Shown here piece by piece: positions 9,796 to 17,974 of a DNA stretch of 64,000 nucleotides. Below the pieces are notes generated by a model. The model saw only the letters and a program-made list of their open reading frames with translations. It did not search any database and was not told where the DNA came from. Both the position numbers and the translations under genes were made by a program. Origin of the DNA: Bradyrhizobium sp. BTAi1 (lineage in GTDB: Bacteria > Pseudomonadota > Alphaproteobacteria > Rhizobiales > Xanthobacteraceae); NCBI RefSeq assembly GCF_000015165.1, contig NC_009485.1, positions 6,343,501 through 6,407,500 on the forward strand. The letters run 5' to 3'. Every line of letters starts with the position of its first letter. Position 1 is the first letter of the stretch.

Positions 9796-11145
9796 TCATG
9801 CGGCAGTCCCGGCCACCGTCTTTAACCTGTGCAATTGGCCCGCGACGAGGCGGACCCGGCGCGGCGCGGCGATCCAGACCGCAGCCGCAGAGACGAAGGC
9901 GCCGACGAAAGCGATCACAAAGCCAGGCGTGTAGCTCAGGGTGTGATCATACAGCACCCCGGTCACCCAGGGACCTGCGGCACCGCCGCACAGGCCGATC
10001 AGCATCAGGGTTCCGAAGATGCTGCCGAAATGCGCGCCCTGAAAGATTTCGAGCGCGACCGCGCCCATCACCGAGGTGAGGCCATAGCCAAGTGCGCCCT
10101 GCGTCGCCACCATCACATAGATGAGCAGCAGCGACGGCGCGGCCTTGAGCGCGATCAGCGCGGCGAAGCAGATCGCGAAACCGAGACAGCCGAGCCCCCA
10201 CACCGCCTCGCGGCCGAGCCGGTCCGACAGATGACCGAGCGCGATCTGGCCGGGAATCCCGAGCAGGCTGACGGCGCCGAGCGCCCACACAGCAACGCTC
10301 GAGCTGAAGCCGATCTCGAGCAGATATTTGGTCTGATGCACCTGCACCGCGTACCAGACGTAGAGCCCGAAGAAATAGCCGAGCGCGAGCCACCAGAACC
10401 GCGTCGTGCGCAGCGCACGCGCCAAGGTCCAATCGACGCCGGCCCAGGCGGCGTCGACGACGTTGGAGACAGGCTTGGCTGCGTTGGCGAGCGGCGCCGC
10501 ATCGCCGTCCGGACGCAGGCCGATTTCCTCCGGCTTCTTGCGCAGCAGCAGATTGATCGGCGCGAGCACGACCAGCACGACGAGGCCCATCGCCGTGCAG
10601 GCGGCGCGCCAATCGGTCTGGGCGATCATGTGCTGCACCCAGGGCAGCAAGGTCATCGAGCCGATGCCGACGCCGGCGAATGCGACGCCGATCGCGAGCC
10701 CGCGGCGGCGGATGAACCAATTGGGCAGGAACAGCGATTGGCCGGAATAGCCGAGACACACGCTGCCGGCGCCGACCATCACGCCGATCGTGACGTAGAG
10801 GTGCCAGGGCTGCGAGGTCAGTGGCGCCAGCAACAGGCCGCCGGCCATCAGCGCGACGCCGAGTTCCATCACCGCCCGCGGGCCGGTGCGATCCATCAGC
10901 CGTCCGATCAGCGGACTGACGATGCCGGAGACGACGAAGCCGAACGAGAACGCGCCCGCCGTGACGCCCCGCTCCCAGCCGAACTCGGCGATGATCGGCG
11001 GATAGAACAGCGAGAAGGCGGTGCGCGCATTGACGCCGATCGCCATGGTCACGAAGGTCACGGCCACGATGACCCAGCCATAATAAAACGGCAGGCGCAT
11101 TGTTGTTGTTTTCACTCCCTGGTGGATCCTTCGCAACATTTGCAT
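9796..11145 (-). CDS. MFS transporter, monocarboxylate/oxalate-antiporter-like
   Basis: 449 residues from the upstream ATG, with about 12 membrane segments and a central cytoplasmic loop near residues 205-245. The conserved N-terminal stretch LPFYYGWVIVAVTF and the GRLMDRTGPR motif after TM2 fit the OxlT/monocarboxylate branch of the major facilitator superfamily. The start is uncertain: ATG at 11100 begins right at the conserved sequence, a GTG at 11115 is also possible, and no candidate has an ideal ribosome site (GGGAG lies about 13 bases before 11100). It lies 71 bp upstream of the P450 gene in the same direction. The substrate is probably an organic acid, by family. Confidence 0.85.
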   Translation of the reverse strand: MQMLRRIHQGVKTTTMRLPFYYGWVIVAVTFVTMAIGVNARTAFSLFYPPIIAEFGWERGVTAGAFSFGFVVSGIVSPLIGRLMDRTGPRAVMELGVALMAGGLLLAPLTSQPWHLYVTIGVMVGAGSVCLGYSGQSLFLPNWFIRRRGLAIGVAFAGVGIGSMTLLPWVQHMIAQTDWRAACTAMGLVVLVVLAPINLLLRKKPEEIGLRPDGDAAPLANAAKPVSNVVDAAWAGVDWTLARALRTTRFWWLALGYFFGLYVWYAVQVHQTKYLLEIGFSSSVAVWALGAVSLLGIPGQIALGHLSDRLGREAVWGLGCLGFAICFAALIALKAAPSLLLIYVMVATQGALGYGLTSVMGAVALEIFQGAHFGSIFGTLMLIGLCGGAAGPWVTGVLYDHTLSYTPGFVIAFVGAFVSAAAVWIAAPRRVRLVAGQLHRLKTVAGTAA

Positions 11146-11339
11146 GCGAATGGGTCAAGGACTTTCTGCGCAACGGCCGTCCCGGTCATTTACCTGCGAG
11201 GTCATGTGTGCGGTGCACTGCACCCGGACGTTCCGTTCTGAGGCCAATGGCATTGTCCCGTCGCTCCTTCGCGCGTGACATGGCGCGCTGGCGTCTTCGT
11301 CCTCATCAATAATCGCAAACAGCACGATGAGCGTCGTCG

Positions 11340-11930
11340 CTCCCGCGGCGCCAACAGCGTCCGAGTTTTTCTGAAACGTCACCCTCATCGAGAAAGAGGG
11401 TGCAGGGAAGGCCAGGCCTCGGCTGAGGCCTGCGGCCCGCCTGCGGAAAAAAATGCAGGCGGCAGGTACCACAGGTTCAGCCGAGATCGCCCGGCCCTCC
11501 CTGCGCGATGGTCTTCACGATTATACGCAGTCGCCCTGGTGCGCCGGGCTTGTTGGCCACCATATCGCGACAATGCGCTTCTCGCGCATTGCGCTGGACA
11601 CCAGCATCGGGGTGTCAGGCCGCTGCGATTTCACGTCCGCAAGACATTCGTTCGTCGGCATGCTCTTCGAGCCTGCTGCAAACACCTCACGGCCACCGCT
11701 CCCCGCCTCGCGTGTCGTGACGATCGCGCGCAACGCCCTCCAAAGTGAGGCGGGATGCGCGAAAAGATCGCGGTGATTTGCTCGACGACACAAGCGAAAT
11801 CGCCTGCGACATAATAACCCGACGGGCAGACGGCACTCTGCCGTCATGGTCTGGCGTCCTTCCACTTCGCGTGCCGCGAAGCGATTTCGACGAAGATGAC
11901 GTGCTGGAGGATCAAATCGCCTTGACGCTT
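11340..11930 (-). repeat. Decayed composite dispersed repeat of Bradyrhizobium type
   Basis: No convincing gene lies between 11146 and 11993. Read on the minus strand, the block 11340-11930 has the order of short motifs I recall from a dispersed non-coding family in Bradyrhizobium and Rhodopseudomonas genomes. These are GTCATCTTCGTCGAAATCGC, ATGACGGCAGA, a CCCGTCGGGTTATTATGTC segment, CGCGATCGTCACGACACGCG, CCCCGATGCTGGTGTC, CTGCGTATAATCG, and then a GCAGGGAGGGCCGGG / GGCCTTCCCTGCACCCTC pair enclosing a GC-rich palindrome, ending in TTTCAGAAAAACTCGGAC. The identification is from memory, not from a search. Short frames inside it (for example 11745-11948) look accidental. Confidence 0.55.
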
Positions 11931-11993
11931 TACACAGTTGCCGAATAGGCTGGCGCGGCTTTGGCCGGCAACAGATACTGAACAGCAGTCACG

Positions 11994-12611
11994 ATGCATG
12001 AGCGGCACGCCCTTGGTAAGTTGCCCCGTAACTTGCGGCAACTGATTGCAACCTTGAGTTTCATCTTGATCTCCAGCGCGGTCGTTGCTCGCGCCGAGCA
12101 GCCTTTCATGACGGTCGAAGGAGATACAAGCAGCACTGCCTGGTGGGTGCTCGCCGAGTTTCATCCCTTCACAACCGAGGTCCGCGGGATTCCCGTCGGA
12201 CAGATCCGGAAGGGCTGGTGCAAGGCAACTGAGTTTCGAAAGGAGCTTATCCCACGAGAGTTTCTGTTCGCAGGCGGCGAAGACGCAATGGAAGCAAGCC
12301 AACGGTCATTCGCGATCGAGGGCCAGTTCGACGGATCCAAGACCCGGCAAGTCGCGCTTGTCGGCGTCTACGAGGAATGCAAGGGACCGCGGGGACGCTT
12401 CGTCATGATCCTCGACCTGCCCACCGTCGGCAAACCGAGAATCCGTCTGCTCGGTGCGTTCAAGACGCCGCACCAATATAGCGCGCTTTCGCTCGACGAC
12501 GACCAGACGATCACCGTATGGTCGTGCATGGACTGCGACGATTTCACAATGCTGAAATGGGATCGCAAGCGACAAAAATTCGTGTGGCGGCCCCCACCCA
12601 CTTACGATTAG
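11994..12611 (+). CDS. Hypothetical exported protein
   Basis: 205 residues with a basic start followed by a hydrophobic stretch (LIATLSFILISSAVVARA, about residues 17-34), consistent with a Sec signal peptide cleaved after ARA. The mature part has regular beta-like alternation with conserved-looking W, C and G positions, including a C-x2-C pair (SCMDCDD, about residues 180-186) that could bind metal or form a disulfide. I do not recognise the family. The composition is less GC-extreme than neighbouring genes, and it stands alone between a repeat block and a convergent dioxygenase gene. A position in an accessory segment is possible. Confidence 0.7.
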   Translation: MHERHALGKLPRNLRQLIATLSFILISSAVVARAEQPFMTVEGDTSSTAWWVLAEFHPFTTEVRGIPVGQIRKGWCKATEFRKELIPREFLFAGGEDAMEASQRSFAIEGQFDGSKTRQVALVGVYEECKGPRGRFVMILDLPTVGKPRIRLLGAFKTPHQYSALSLDDDQTITVWSCMDCDDFTMLKWDRKRQKFVWRPPPTYD

Positions 12612-12661
12612 CCGGCACGCGGAGCTAGCGCTACAACCGCCCTATTTGCAGCGCTTCCAAA

Positions 12662-13474
12662 TTATGCAGCGACATCAGCGCGCCGCTCCGCATGAAAGGC
12701 GTAGACGTCCATGCGCAGCACGCCGTAGTTCGCGCTGTTGTGCAGCCGCTCGACGCGGGCATTCTCGCCGGCGGCACCGAGCGCGGCGAACAGCGGCAGG
12801 AAGTGCTCGTCGGTCGGGTGATTGTCGCGAGCATGCGGCGCCAGACGGCGATAGTTGACCAGGTCGTCGATACGGCCTTCGATCGCGGCGCTGTGCACCC
12901 AGTCGGCGAAGTCGACCACCCAGGACGGCGCGGGATCGTCGATCTCGGGCCGGCGCTTGCGGAACTCGCCGAGATTATGGGTGAAGCTGCCGCTGCCGAT
13001 GATCAGCACGCCTTCATCGCGCAAGGGCGCCAGCGCGCGGCCGAGCGCGAGATGATGCGCAGGCCCCTGCTCCGTCTGGATCGACAGCTGCATCACGGGA
13101 ATGTCGGCTTGCGGGTACATCAGGAGCAGCGGCACCCAGGCGCCGTGGTCGAGCCCGCGGGCGCGGTCGACGCCGACGGGAAGGCCGGCGGCCTGGAGGC
13201 GCGCGGCCACGGCCAGCGCAAGATCGGGCGCACCCGGCGCGGGATAGCGCAACTCGTAGAGCTCACGCGGAAAGCCGTAGAAATCGTAGATCGTCTCATT
13301 GGCGGCAACGGCATTGACGGCCGGGATGTCGGTCTCCCAATGCGCCGAGATCACGAGGATGGCCTTCGGCCGCGGCAGGCTGTTGCCGAGGCCGGCGAGA
13401 AAGTCCCGCGCCGCCGATGCCGTCAGCGGCAGCATCGGCGAGCCGTGCGACAGGAAGATGCTGGGCAGGGTCAT
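12662..13474 (-). CDS. LigB/DODA-type extradiol dioxygenase
   Basis: 270 residues, the normal length for the class III extradiol ring-cleaving dioxygenase family that includes plant DOPA 4,5-dioxygenase and E. coli YgiD. Putative Fe(II)/Zn ligand histidines are seen in FLSHGSP (about residue 10), ISAHWET (about 46) and FTHNLGEF (about 165), with a later NHPTDEH motif (about 218) near the active site. It should be a cytoplasmic monomer acting on a catechol-type ring. The true substrate is unknown. A DoxX-family gene follows on the same strand side after a palindromic repeat, and the pair is often found near LysR regulators of redox genes. Confidence 0.88.
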   Translation of the reverse strand: MTLPSIFLSHGSPMLPLTASAARDFLAGLGNSLPRPKAILVISAHWETDIPAVNAVAANETIYDFYGFPRELYELRYPAPGAPDLALAVAARLQAAGLPVGVDRARGLDHGAWVPLLLMYPQADIPVMQLSIQTEQGPAHHLALGRALAPLRDEGVLIIGSGSFTHNLGEFRKRRPEIDDPAPSWVVDFADWVHSAAIEGRIDDLVNYRRLAPHARDNHPTDEHFLPLFAALGAAGENARVERLHNSANYGVLRMDVYAFHAERRADVAA

Positions 13475-13529
13475 GTCATCGCTCCTCGTTCGATTGGTAT
13501 CTTTGGTATCTTAGGTCGCGCGCCAACCA

Positions 13530-13690
13530 CAATTGTTGTCCCAGGCAAGCCTGAGCGTCGCACCGCGATGGTCGGGCGCCGCCCCGGGACCCATACCGCG
13601 TGATGTCGCGGTTGGAACAGACGGGCCGTCTCGCCTGCCCCAAATGGGGCCCTGTGGTTATGGATCCCCGCTTTCGCGGGGATGACAGTG
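13530..13690. repeat. Palindromic intergenic repeat
   Basis: Intergenic stretch between the dioxygenase and DoxX genes. It contains a compact hairpin arm ATCCCCGCTTTCGCGGGGAT at 13664-13683, preceded by a run beginning ATTGTTGTCCCAGG (near 13531) that forms the opposite end. Translated, the arm reads VIPAKAGI, a tell-tale peptide of a widespread bacterial palindromic repeat. A related copy lies at 50621-50721. Boundaries are approximate. Confidence 0.6.
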
Positions 13691-13726
13691 GGGATGTGGT
13701 GACGGCCAGCGGGCTTCACGTCAGCG

Positions 13727-14164
13727 TCAATGCGCGCTGCGCAGCTGGCCACCGGCGAGGCTGGTGCGCAGGCCGCCGAGGGCGAAGGCGCCGTCGCCGA
13801 GCAGGGCCTGGATCACGAGCGTGACGGCCCAGAATGCCGGGTACTCCCAGCCGCCCTTCGGATTGTTGAAGAAGAACCCGGCGGAGCCATGCACAGTGAA
13901 AATGGCGCCGAGCAGGATCGGCACGGCAGCAAGCGCGACCCAGCGGGTATAGACGCCGAGGATCAGGGCAATGCCCGCCAGGATCTCGGCCGTGATCACG
14001 GCATAGGCGAGTTCTGGCGGCAGACCGATGCTGCCGAAGAACTTGGCGGTGCCGGCCGGGCTGAACACGAACAGTTTGAGGCTGGCATGGGCCAGAAACA
14101 GGCCGCCGAGCGTAAGGCGGAGCAGGAGCGCAGCATAAGGCGCAGTACGGGAATCGATCATCAA
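13727..14164 (-). CDS. DoxX family membrane protein
   Basis: 145 residues from ATG 14164, chosen because GGAGG lies about six bases upstream; the frame could extend to 14182 without such a site. Four membrane segments are visible, with the conserved RLTLGGLFLAHASLKLF segment of the first helix, and ILAGIALILGVYTRW in the middle. DoxX-type proteins (also SURF4/YphA-like) are small inner-membrane proteins linked to redox or thiol stress and to quinone or sulfur metabolism; their biochemistry is poorly settled. A LysR regulator is divergent across a 100-bp gap and is the likely controller. Confidence 0.88.
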   Translation of the reverse strand: MMIDSRTAPYAALLLRLTLGGLFLAHASLKLFVFSPAGTAKFFGSIGLPPELAYAVITAEILAGIALILGVYTRWVALAAVPILLGAIFTVHGSAGFFFNNPKGGWEYPAFWAVTLVIQALLGDGAFALGGLRTSLAGGQLRSAH

Positions 14165-14264
14165 AACCTCCGGTGGGAACATCCGGGGATATGGATCATT
14201 TCCCGTTAGGAGATAATCCGGTACGATGGAAATTCAGTTCACACCACCAGAGTGAGATGGCGGA

Positions 14265-15182
14265 TTGCTTGACCGGCTGACAGGGCTGGAAGTCCTCTCG
14301 AAGGTGGCCGGATCCGGCAGCCTGTCCGGAGCGGCACGGCTGCTCGGCATGTCTCCGACCATGGTCACCAAGCACCTCGCAGCGCTCGAAGCGCGGCTCG
14401 GCGCCAAGCTGTTTCACCGCACCACGCGGCGGCTGACCATCACCGAGGCGGGGCGGCGCTATCTCGACCTCGCCGAACGCGTGCTCGGCGATTTCGAGGC
14501 GGCCGAGAGCGCGATCGCGGCCGACCGCGTCGAGCCGCGCGGACTGTTGCGGCTGAACGTCCCGCTGGCGTTCGGCACGCGTCAAATCGCGCCGCTGCTC
14601 GCCCGCTTTGCCGCGCTGTATCCCGGTGTCAGCGTCGAGCTCGGGCTGAACGACCGGCTGGTTGACCTGATCGAGGAAGGCTGGGACCTCGCGATCCGGA
14701 TCGGCACGCTGAAGGACTCCAGCCTGGTGGCGCGGCGGCTCGCGCCGTGCCGGATGATGATCTGCGCCGCGCCGTCCTATCTCGAGGCGCATGGCACGCC
14801 GCGCCGGACGGCCGATCTCGCCGACCATAATTGTCTCGGTTACACCCTGGCAGCGGCGGGCCCTTCGCGCTGGCGCATGGGCGGCAAGACGGCGATCGAT
14901 GTGACCGTGAGCGGCAATCTGCGCGCCAACAATGGCGATGCGCTGCTCGCCGCCGCGCTGGCTGGCCAAGGCCTGATCTACCAGCCGACCTTCATCGTCG
15001 GCGACGAGGTGCGCGCCGGACGATTGGTGCCGTTGAGGCTGGATGTTCCGCCGTCGGAGCTTTTGGCGGTTCACGCCGTCTACCTGCCGGACCGCACGCC
15101 GTCGGCCAAGGTGCGCGCCTTCATCGATTACCTCGCGGCGGCCTTCGCTCCGGAGCCACCATGGGATCGCGACCTTGCGTGA
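14265..15182 (+). CDS. LysR-family transcriptional regulator
   Basis: 305 residues from a TTG start at 14265; the only in-frame ATGs lie well inside the DNA-binding domain, so TTG is the best choice. The N-terminal winged helix (LTGLEVLSKVAGSGSLSGAA, then LGMSPTMVTKHLAALEARLG) is followed by the effector domain, with FHRTTRRLTITEAG as the linker helix. This is the CrgA/DsdC-like branch whose members usually act on a divergent neighbour; here that is the DoxX gene. The SulP transporter follows 42 bp downstream and may be read through. Confidence 0.9.
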   Translation: MLDRLTGLEVLSKVAGSGSLSGAARLLGMSPTMVTKHLAALEARLGAKLFHRTTRRLTITEAGRRYLDLAERVLGDFEAAESAIAADRVEPRGLLRLNVPLAFGTRQIAPLLARFAALYPGVSVELGLNDRLVDLIEEGWDLAIRIGTLKDSSLVARRLAPCRMMICAAPSYLEAHGTPRRTADLADHNCLGYTLAAAGPSRWRMGGKTAIDVTVSGNLRANNGDALLAAALAGQGLIYQPTFIVGDEVRAGRLVPLRLDVPPSELLAVHAVYLPDRTPSAKVRAFIDYLAAAFAPEPPWDRDLA

Positions 15183-15224
15183 ACCAACCAGCGGCTCTTG
15201 GATCGTGCTTTGGGAGATATCGAT

Positions 15225-16916
15225 ATGACCCTGTCAACGCGCAACGAAGATGGCCAGCACTGGCCCTTGCTGCGCTCGCTCGCGGGATGGCGGATCAGCT
15301 CCCTTCCCGCCGACCTCGCTGCCGGGCTGACGCTCGCCGCGATCGCGATCCCCGAGCAGATGGCGACCGCCAAACTCGGCGGCTTCACACCGGAAACCGG
15401 CTTTTTCGCTTTCATGGCCGGCTCGCTGGGTTTCGCCCTGTTCGGCGCCAACCGCTTCCTGTCCTGCGGCGCCGATTCCACGATCACCCCGATCTTCGCC
15501 GCCGGCTTGGCTTTGCTCGCCGCCACCGGCACGCCGGAGTATGGCAGCCTGGCCGCGGCGCTGGCCCTGCTGGTCGGGGTTCTGCTGGTGCTCGCCGGAG
15601 GCTTCCGGCTCGGCGGCATCGCGAATCTGTTGTCGGTGCCGGTGACGGTCGGCTTTCTGGCCGGCATCGCCGTGCACATCATCGTCTCGCAATTGCCGAG
15701 CGTGCTGGGACTGCCGTCGCCGGGCGGACCGACATTGGCGCGGATCGCCGGCCTCGCGGGCGAGCTCGGCAAAACCAACATCCACACGCTCATCATCGGC
15801 TTCGGCGTGCTGGCGACGGTGATGGTGTGCGAGCGGATCAGCGCGCGCATTCCCGGCGCGCTCATCGCGCTCGTCGCCTCGACGCTGTACGTGGCCTCGG
15901 CGGGGCTCGAGGCGAAGGGCGTGCATGTGATCGGCGAGATTTCCGGGACGATTCCGATGCCCTCGATGCCGCTGATCGGGGCCGAGCAATGGGCCAAGCT
16001 GGTGCCGCTCGCCTTCCTGATCGCCGTGGTCGTCATGGTGCAGACATCGGCAACGACCCGGTCGTTCCCTTCCGCTCCCGACCATCCGGCCGATGTCGAC
16101 CGCGACTTCCTCGGCGCGGGCGCCGGCAGCCTGCTCGCCGGCTTGTTCGGGGCGTTTCCGGTCAATGCGAGCCCGCCGCGCACCGGCATCGTGGTCGAGA
16201 CCGGCGGACGCTCCCAGGTCGCCGGACTGCTGGCCGCCATCATCGTGCTGCTGCTCGTGCTGTTCGGGGCGCGGCTGCTGGCGCATGTGCCGGAAGCGGC
16301 CCTGGGCGGCGTGCTGCTGTTCGTCGCGCAGCGCATCATTCGCGTGGCGCAGATTGCCAGGGTGTATCGCGCGTCGAAGGGCGAGTTCCTGCTGATCATG
16401 GCGACCGCGGCCGCGATCGTGGTGCTGCCGATCGAGCAGGGTGTCGCGCTCGGCATCACGCTATCGCTGCTGCACGGCATCTGGAGCACGACCCGCGCGC
16501 ATCTCATCACCTTCGAGCGCGTGCCCGATACGACGATCTGGTGGCCGGCGCATCCACACATCAGGGGCGAACAGCTGTCCGACATCGCCGTGATCGGCTT
16601 CCAGGCGCCGCTCAGCTTCCTGAACGCCGCGACATTTCGCGCCGACCTGCAGCATCTGCTGCAGCGCCGCAGTCCGCGCCTTCTCGTGCTGGAAGCGAGC
16701 GCGATGGTCGAGATCGACTACACCGCTGCCCAAGCGCTGCACGAGGTGATCGAGCAGTGCAACAAGGACGGCATCGTCTTTGCGGTGGCCCGGCTGGAAT
16801 CGCTGCGCGCCCAGGAGGCGTTCGAGCGCTTCGGCCTGTACGACGTGCTGCCGCGCGACCGCGTGTTCCGCAGCGTCGACCTCGCGCTGCGAAAGCTGCG
16901 GGGGACGACCGGCTGA
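15225..16916 (+). CDS. SulP-family anion transporter with C-terminal STAS domain
   Basis: 563 residues from ATG 15225, which has GGGAG eight bases upstream; a TTG at 15198 would add nine residues without a ribosome site. The N-terminal two thirds carry 10-14 membrane segments including the SulP signature region (SLPADLAAGLTLAAIAIPEQ). The cytoplasmic C-terminus (about 440-560) is a STAS domain, with LVLEASAMVEIDYTAAQAL as its conserved core. SulP proteins move sulfate, bicarbonate, nitrate or other anions; the ion cannot be told here. No carbonic anhydrase or cys gene is adjacent. Confidence 0.9.
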   Translation: MTLSTRNEDGQHWPLLRSLAGWRISSLPADLAAGLTLAAIAIPEQMATAKLGGFTPETGFFAFMAGSLGFALFGANRFLSCGADSTITPIFAAGLALLAATGTPEYGSLAAALALLVGVLLVLAGGFRLGGIANLLSVPVTVGFLAGIAVHIIVSQLPSVLGLPSPGGPTLARIAGLAGELGKTNIHTLIIGFGVLATVMVCERISARIPGALIALVASTLYVASAGLEAKGVHVIGEISGTIPMPSMPLIGAEQWAKLVPLAFLIAVVVMVQTSATTRSFPSAPDHPADVDRDFLGAGAGSLLAGLFGAFPVNASPPRTGIVVETGGRSQVAGLLAAIIVLLLVLFGARLLAHVPEAALGGVLLFVAQRIIRVAQIARVYRASKGEFLLIMATAAAIVVLPIEQGVALGITLSLLHGIWSTTRAHLITFERVPDTTIWWPAHPHIRGEQLSDIAVIGFQAPLSFLNAATFRADLQHLLQRRSPRLLVLEASAMVEIDYTAAQALHEVIEQCNKDGIVFAVARLESLRAQEAFERFGLYDVLPRDRVFRSVDLALRKLRGTTG

Positions 16917-17033
16917 CACCGCGTGAGGCGGGCGATACAAATCGTTACAAACGCAGCAACGAACGACATATCCGAGAAAACATCTTCGGCGAGACATCCG
17001 GCTTCATGACGCCATGAGGAAGGATCATCGTTC

Positions 17034-17264
17034 ATGCGCAAACTGGTTCCGCTGCTATTGATAGCCGTTTCCATCACGAACGCACGGGCGCAGGACAGGG
17101 GCGCGCTGCGCCATGCCTGCGCTGACGATCTGCGCACGCTCTGCTCCGGAGTCACGCCGGGAGGCGGCCGCATCAAGCACTGCATGATCGAGACGTTCGA
17201 CAGACTGTCCGATGGCTGCAGGACGGCGCTGAAGGATGCCAAGGCGCGCCAAGCCGGCAATTGA
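17034..17264 (+). CDS. Small secreted cysteine-rich repeat protein
   Basis: 76 residues, with AGGAAGGA about ten bases before the ATG. A signal peptide (about residues 1-19, ending NARAQ) precedes one cysteine-rich unit: HACADDLRTLCSGVTPGGGRIKHC, then a fourth Cys near residue 62. The spacing C-x7-C-x12-C-x12-C is that of the Golgi-apparatus/GLG1-like cysteine-rich repeat found in small periplasmic proteins of alphaproteobacteria. The function is unknown. A two-unit relative lies at 28061-28477. Confidence 0.8.
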   Translation: MRKLVPLLLIAVSITNARAQDRGALRHACADDLRTLCSGVTPGGGRIKHCMIETFDRLSDGCRTALKDAKARQAGN

Positions 17265-17535
17265 TGCCGGCAATTGAGGACGCTGCGCCGATCGCCGTGC
17301 ATGGACGCAAGCCGCGTTCATGTTCCCTGCAGCAAACATATTGTAGACTCACTGATAGAACGACAGCGATGCGGCAGATGATCAGCAGAGCTGCGCGGCA
17401 TGATCACCATGTCGCTCATGTGCTGTGGTAATCGGACGAGGTTTCGCGACGTCGAAAGAATTGCGAAACCAAATTGCGTCCCGCAACGTCTAAGGACTGC
17501 AAGCAAGTCGAAACCAACGAGAGGACCGCACTGCA

Positions 17536-17799
17536 ATGCGCAATCTGTTCACCTCCGCCCTGTTCGCCGCGACCGTGATGCTCGGCGCATCGGCCGCGCA
17601 CGCCTTCACGCTGCCGGCTCAGCCGGCCGCGCCGGACAGCAATGTCGAGCGCGTCGCCGGCGGCTGCGGTCCGGGTTGGTTCCCCGATCGCTGGGGCCGC
17701 TGCCGTCCCGCGCCGCGCGCCTACTACGGCTATGGCTACGGCCCGCGCACCTGCTGGGTGCGTCCGACACCGTGGGGACCGCGCCGCGTCTGCCGTTGA
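17536..17799 (+). CDS. Small secreted protein of the GCG-CRPN type
   Basis: 87 residues: Sec signal peptide (cleavage after AHA, about residue 23), a short spacer, then the motif GCGPGWFPDRWGRCRP, which matches the GCGxGxxxxxxGxCRPN-like pattern of a family common in Rhizobiales and Methylobacteria. The rest is rich in Tyr, Gly, Arg and Pro (YYGYGYGPR), with two further cysteines. The role is unknown; a cell-surface or periplasmic location is expected. A strong hairpin terminator follows 13 bp after the stop. Confidence 0.8.
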   Translation: MRNLFTSALFAATVMLGASAAHAFTLPAQPAAPDSNVERVAGGCGPGWFPDRWGRCRPAPRAYYGYGYGPRTCWVRPTPWGPRRVCR

Positions 17800-17811
17800 T
17801 CCCGTCATGAC

Positions 17812-17848
17812 AACAGCGCCGCCGCGTGTCGAACGCGGCGGCGCTGTT
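17812..17848 (+). terminator. Rho-independent terminator after the GCG-CRPN gene
   Basis: A perfect 16-bp stem (17812-17827 with 17833-17848) around a 5-base loop, followed by GTTTGG. It sits just after the stop at 17799. On the other strand it also lies beyond the end of the dehydrogenase gene at 17975, so it may serve both. Confidence 0.85.
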
Positions 17849-17974
17849 GTTTGGCAATCTTACTTCGTTTGGTGGTCCCCCCACGAAGCGGCTGGCTCAG
17901 AGCTGTCGCCGCATCGGCGATGCGCTCCCTCTCCCCGTCGTTCAACGGGAAGAGGTCCAGAACCGCCAACGAGG

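Noticed and set aside
11745-11948. 67-codon plus-strand frame
   Set aside because: It lies inside the decayed repeat block, has no ribosome site and no recognisable family.
14831-17017. 728-codon plus-strand frame across the LysR and SulP genes
   Set aside because: It overlaps two well-identified genes in another frame and its composition is Arg/Ala/Gly-dominated without domains.
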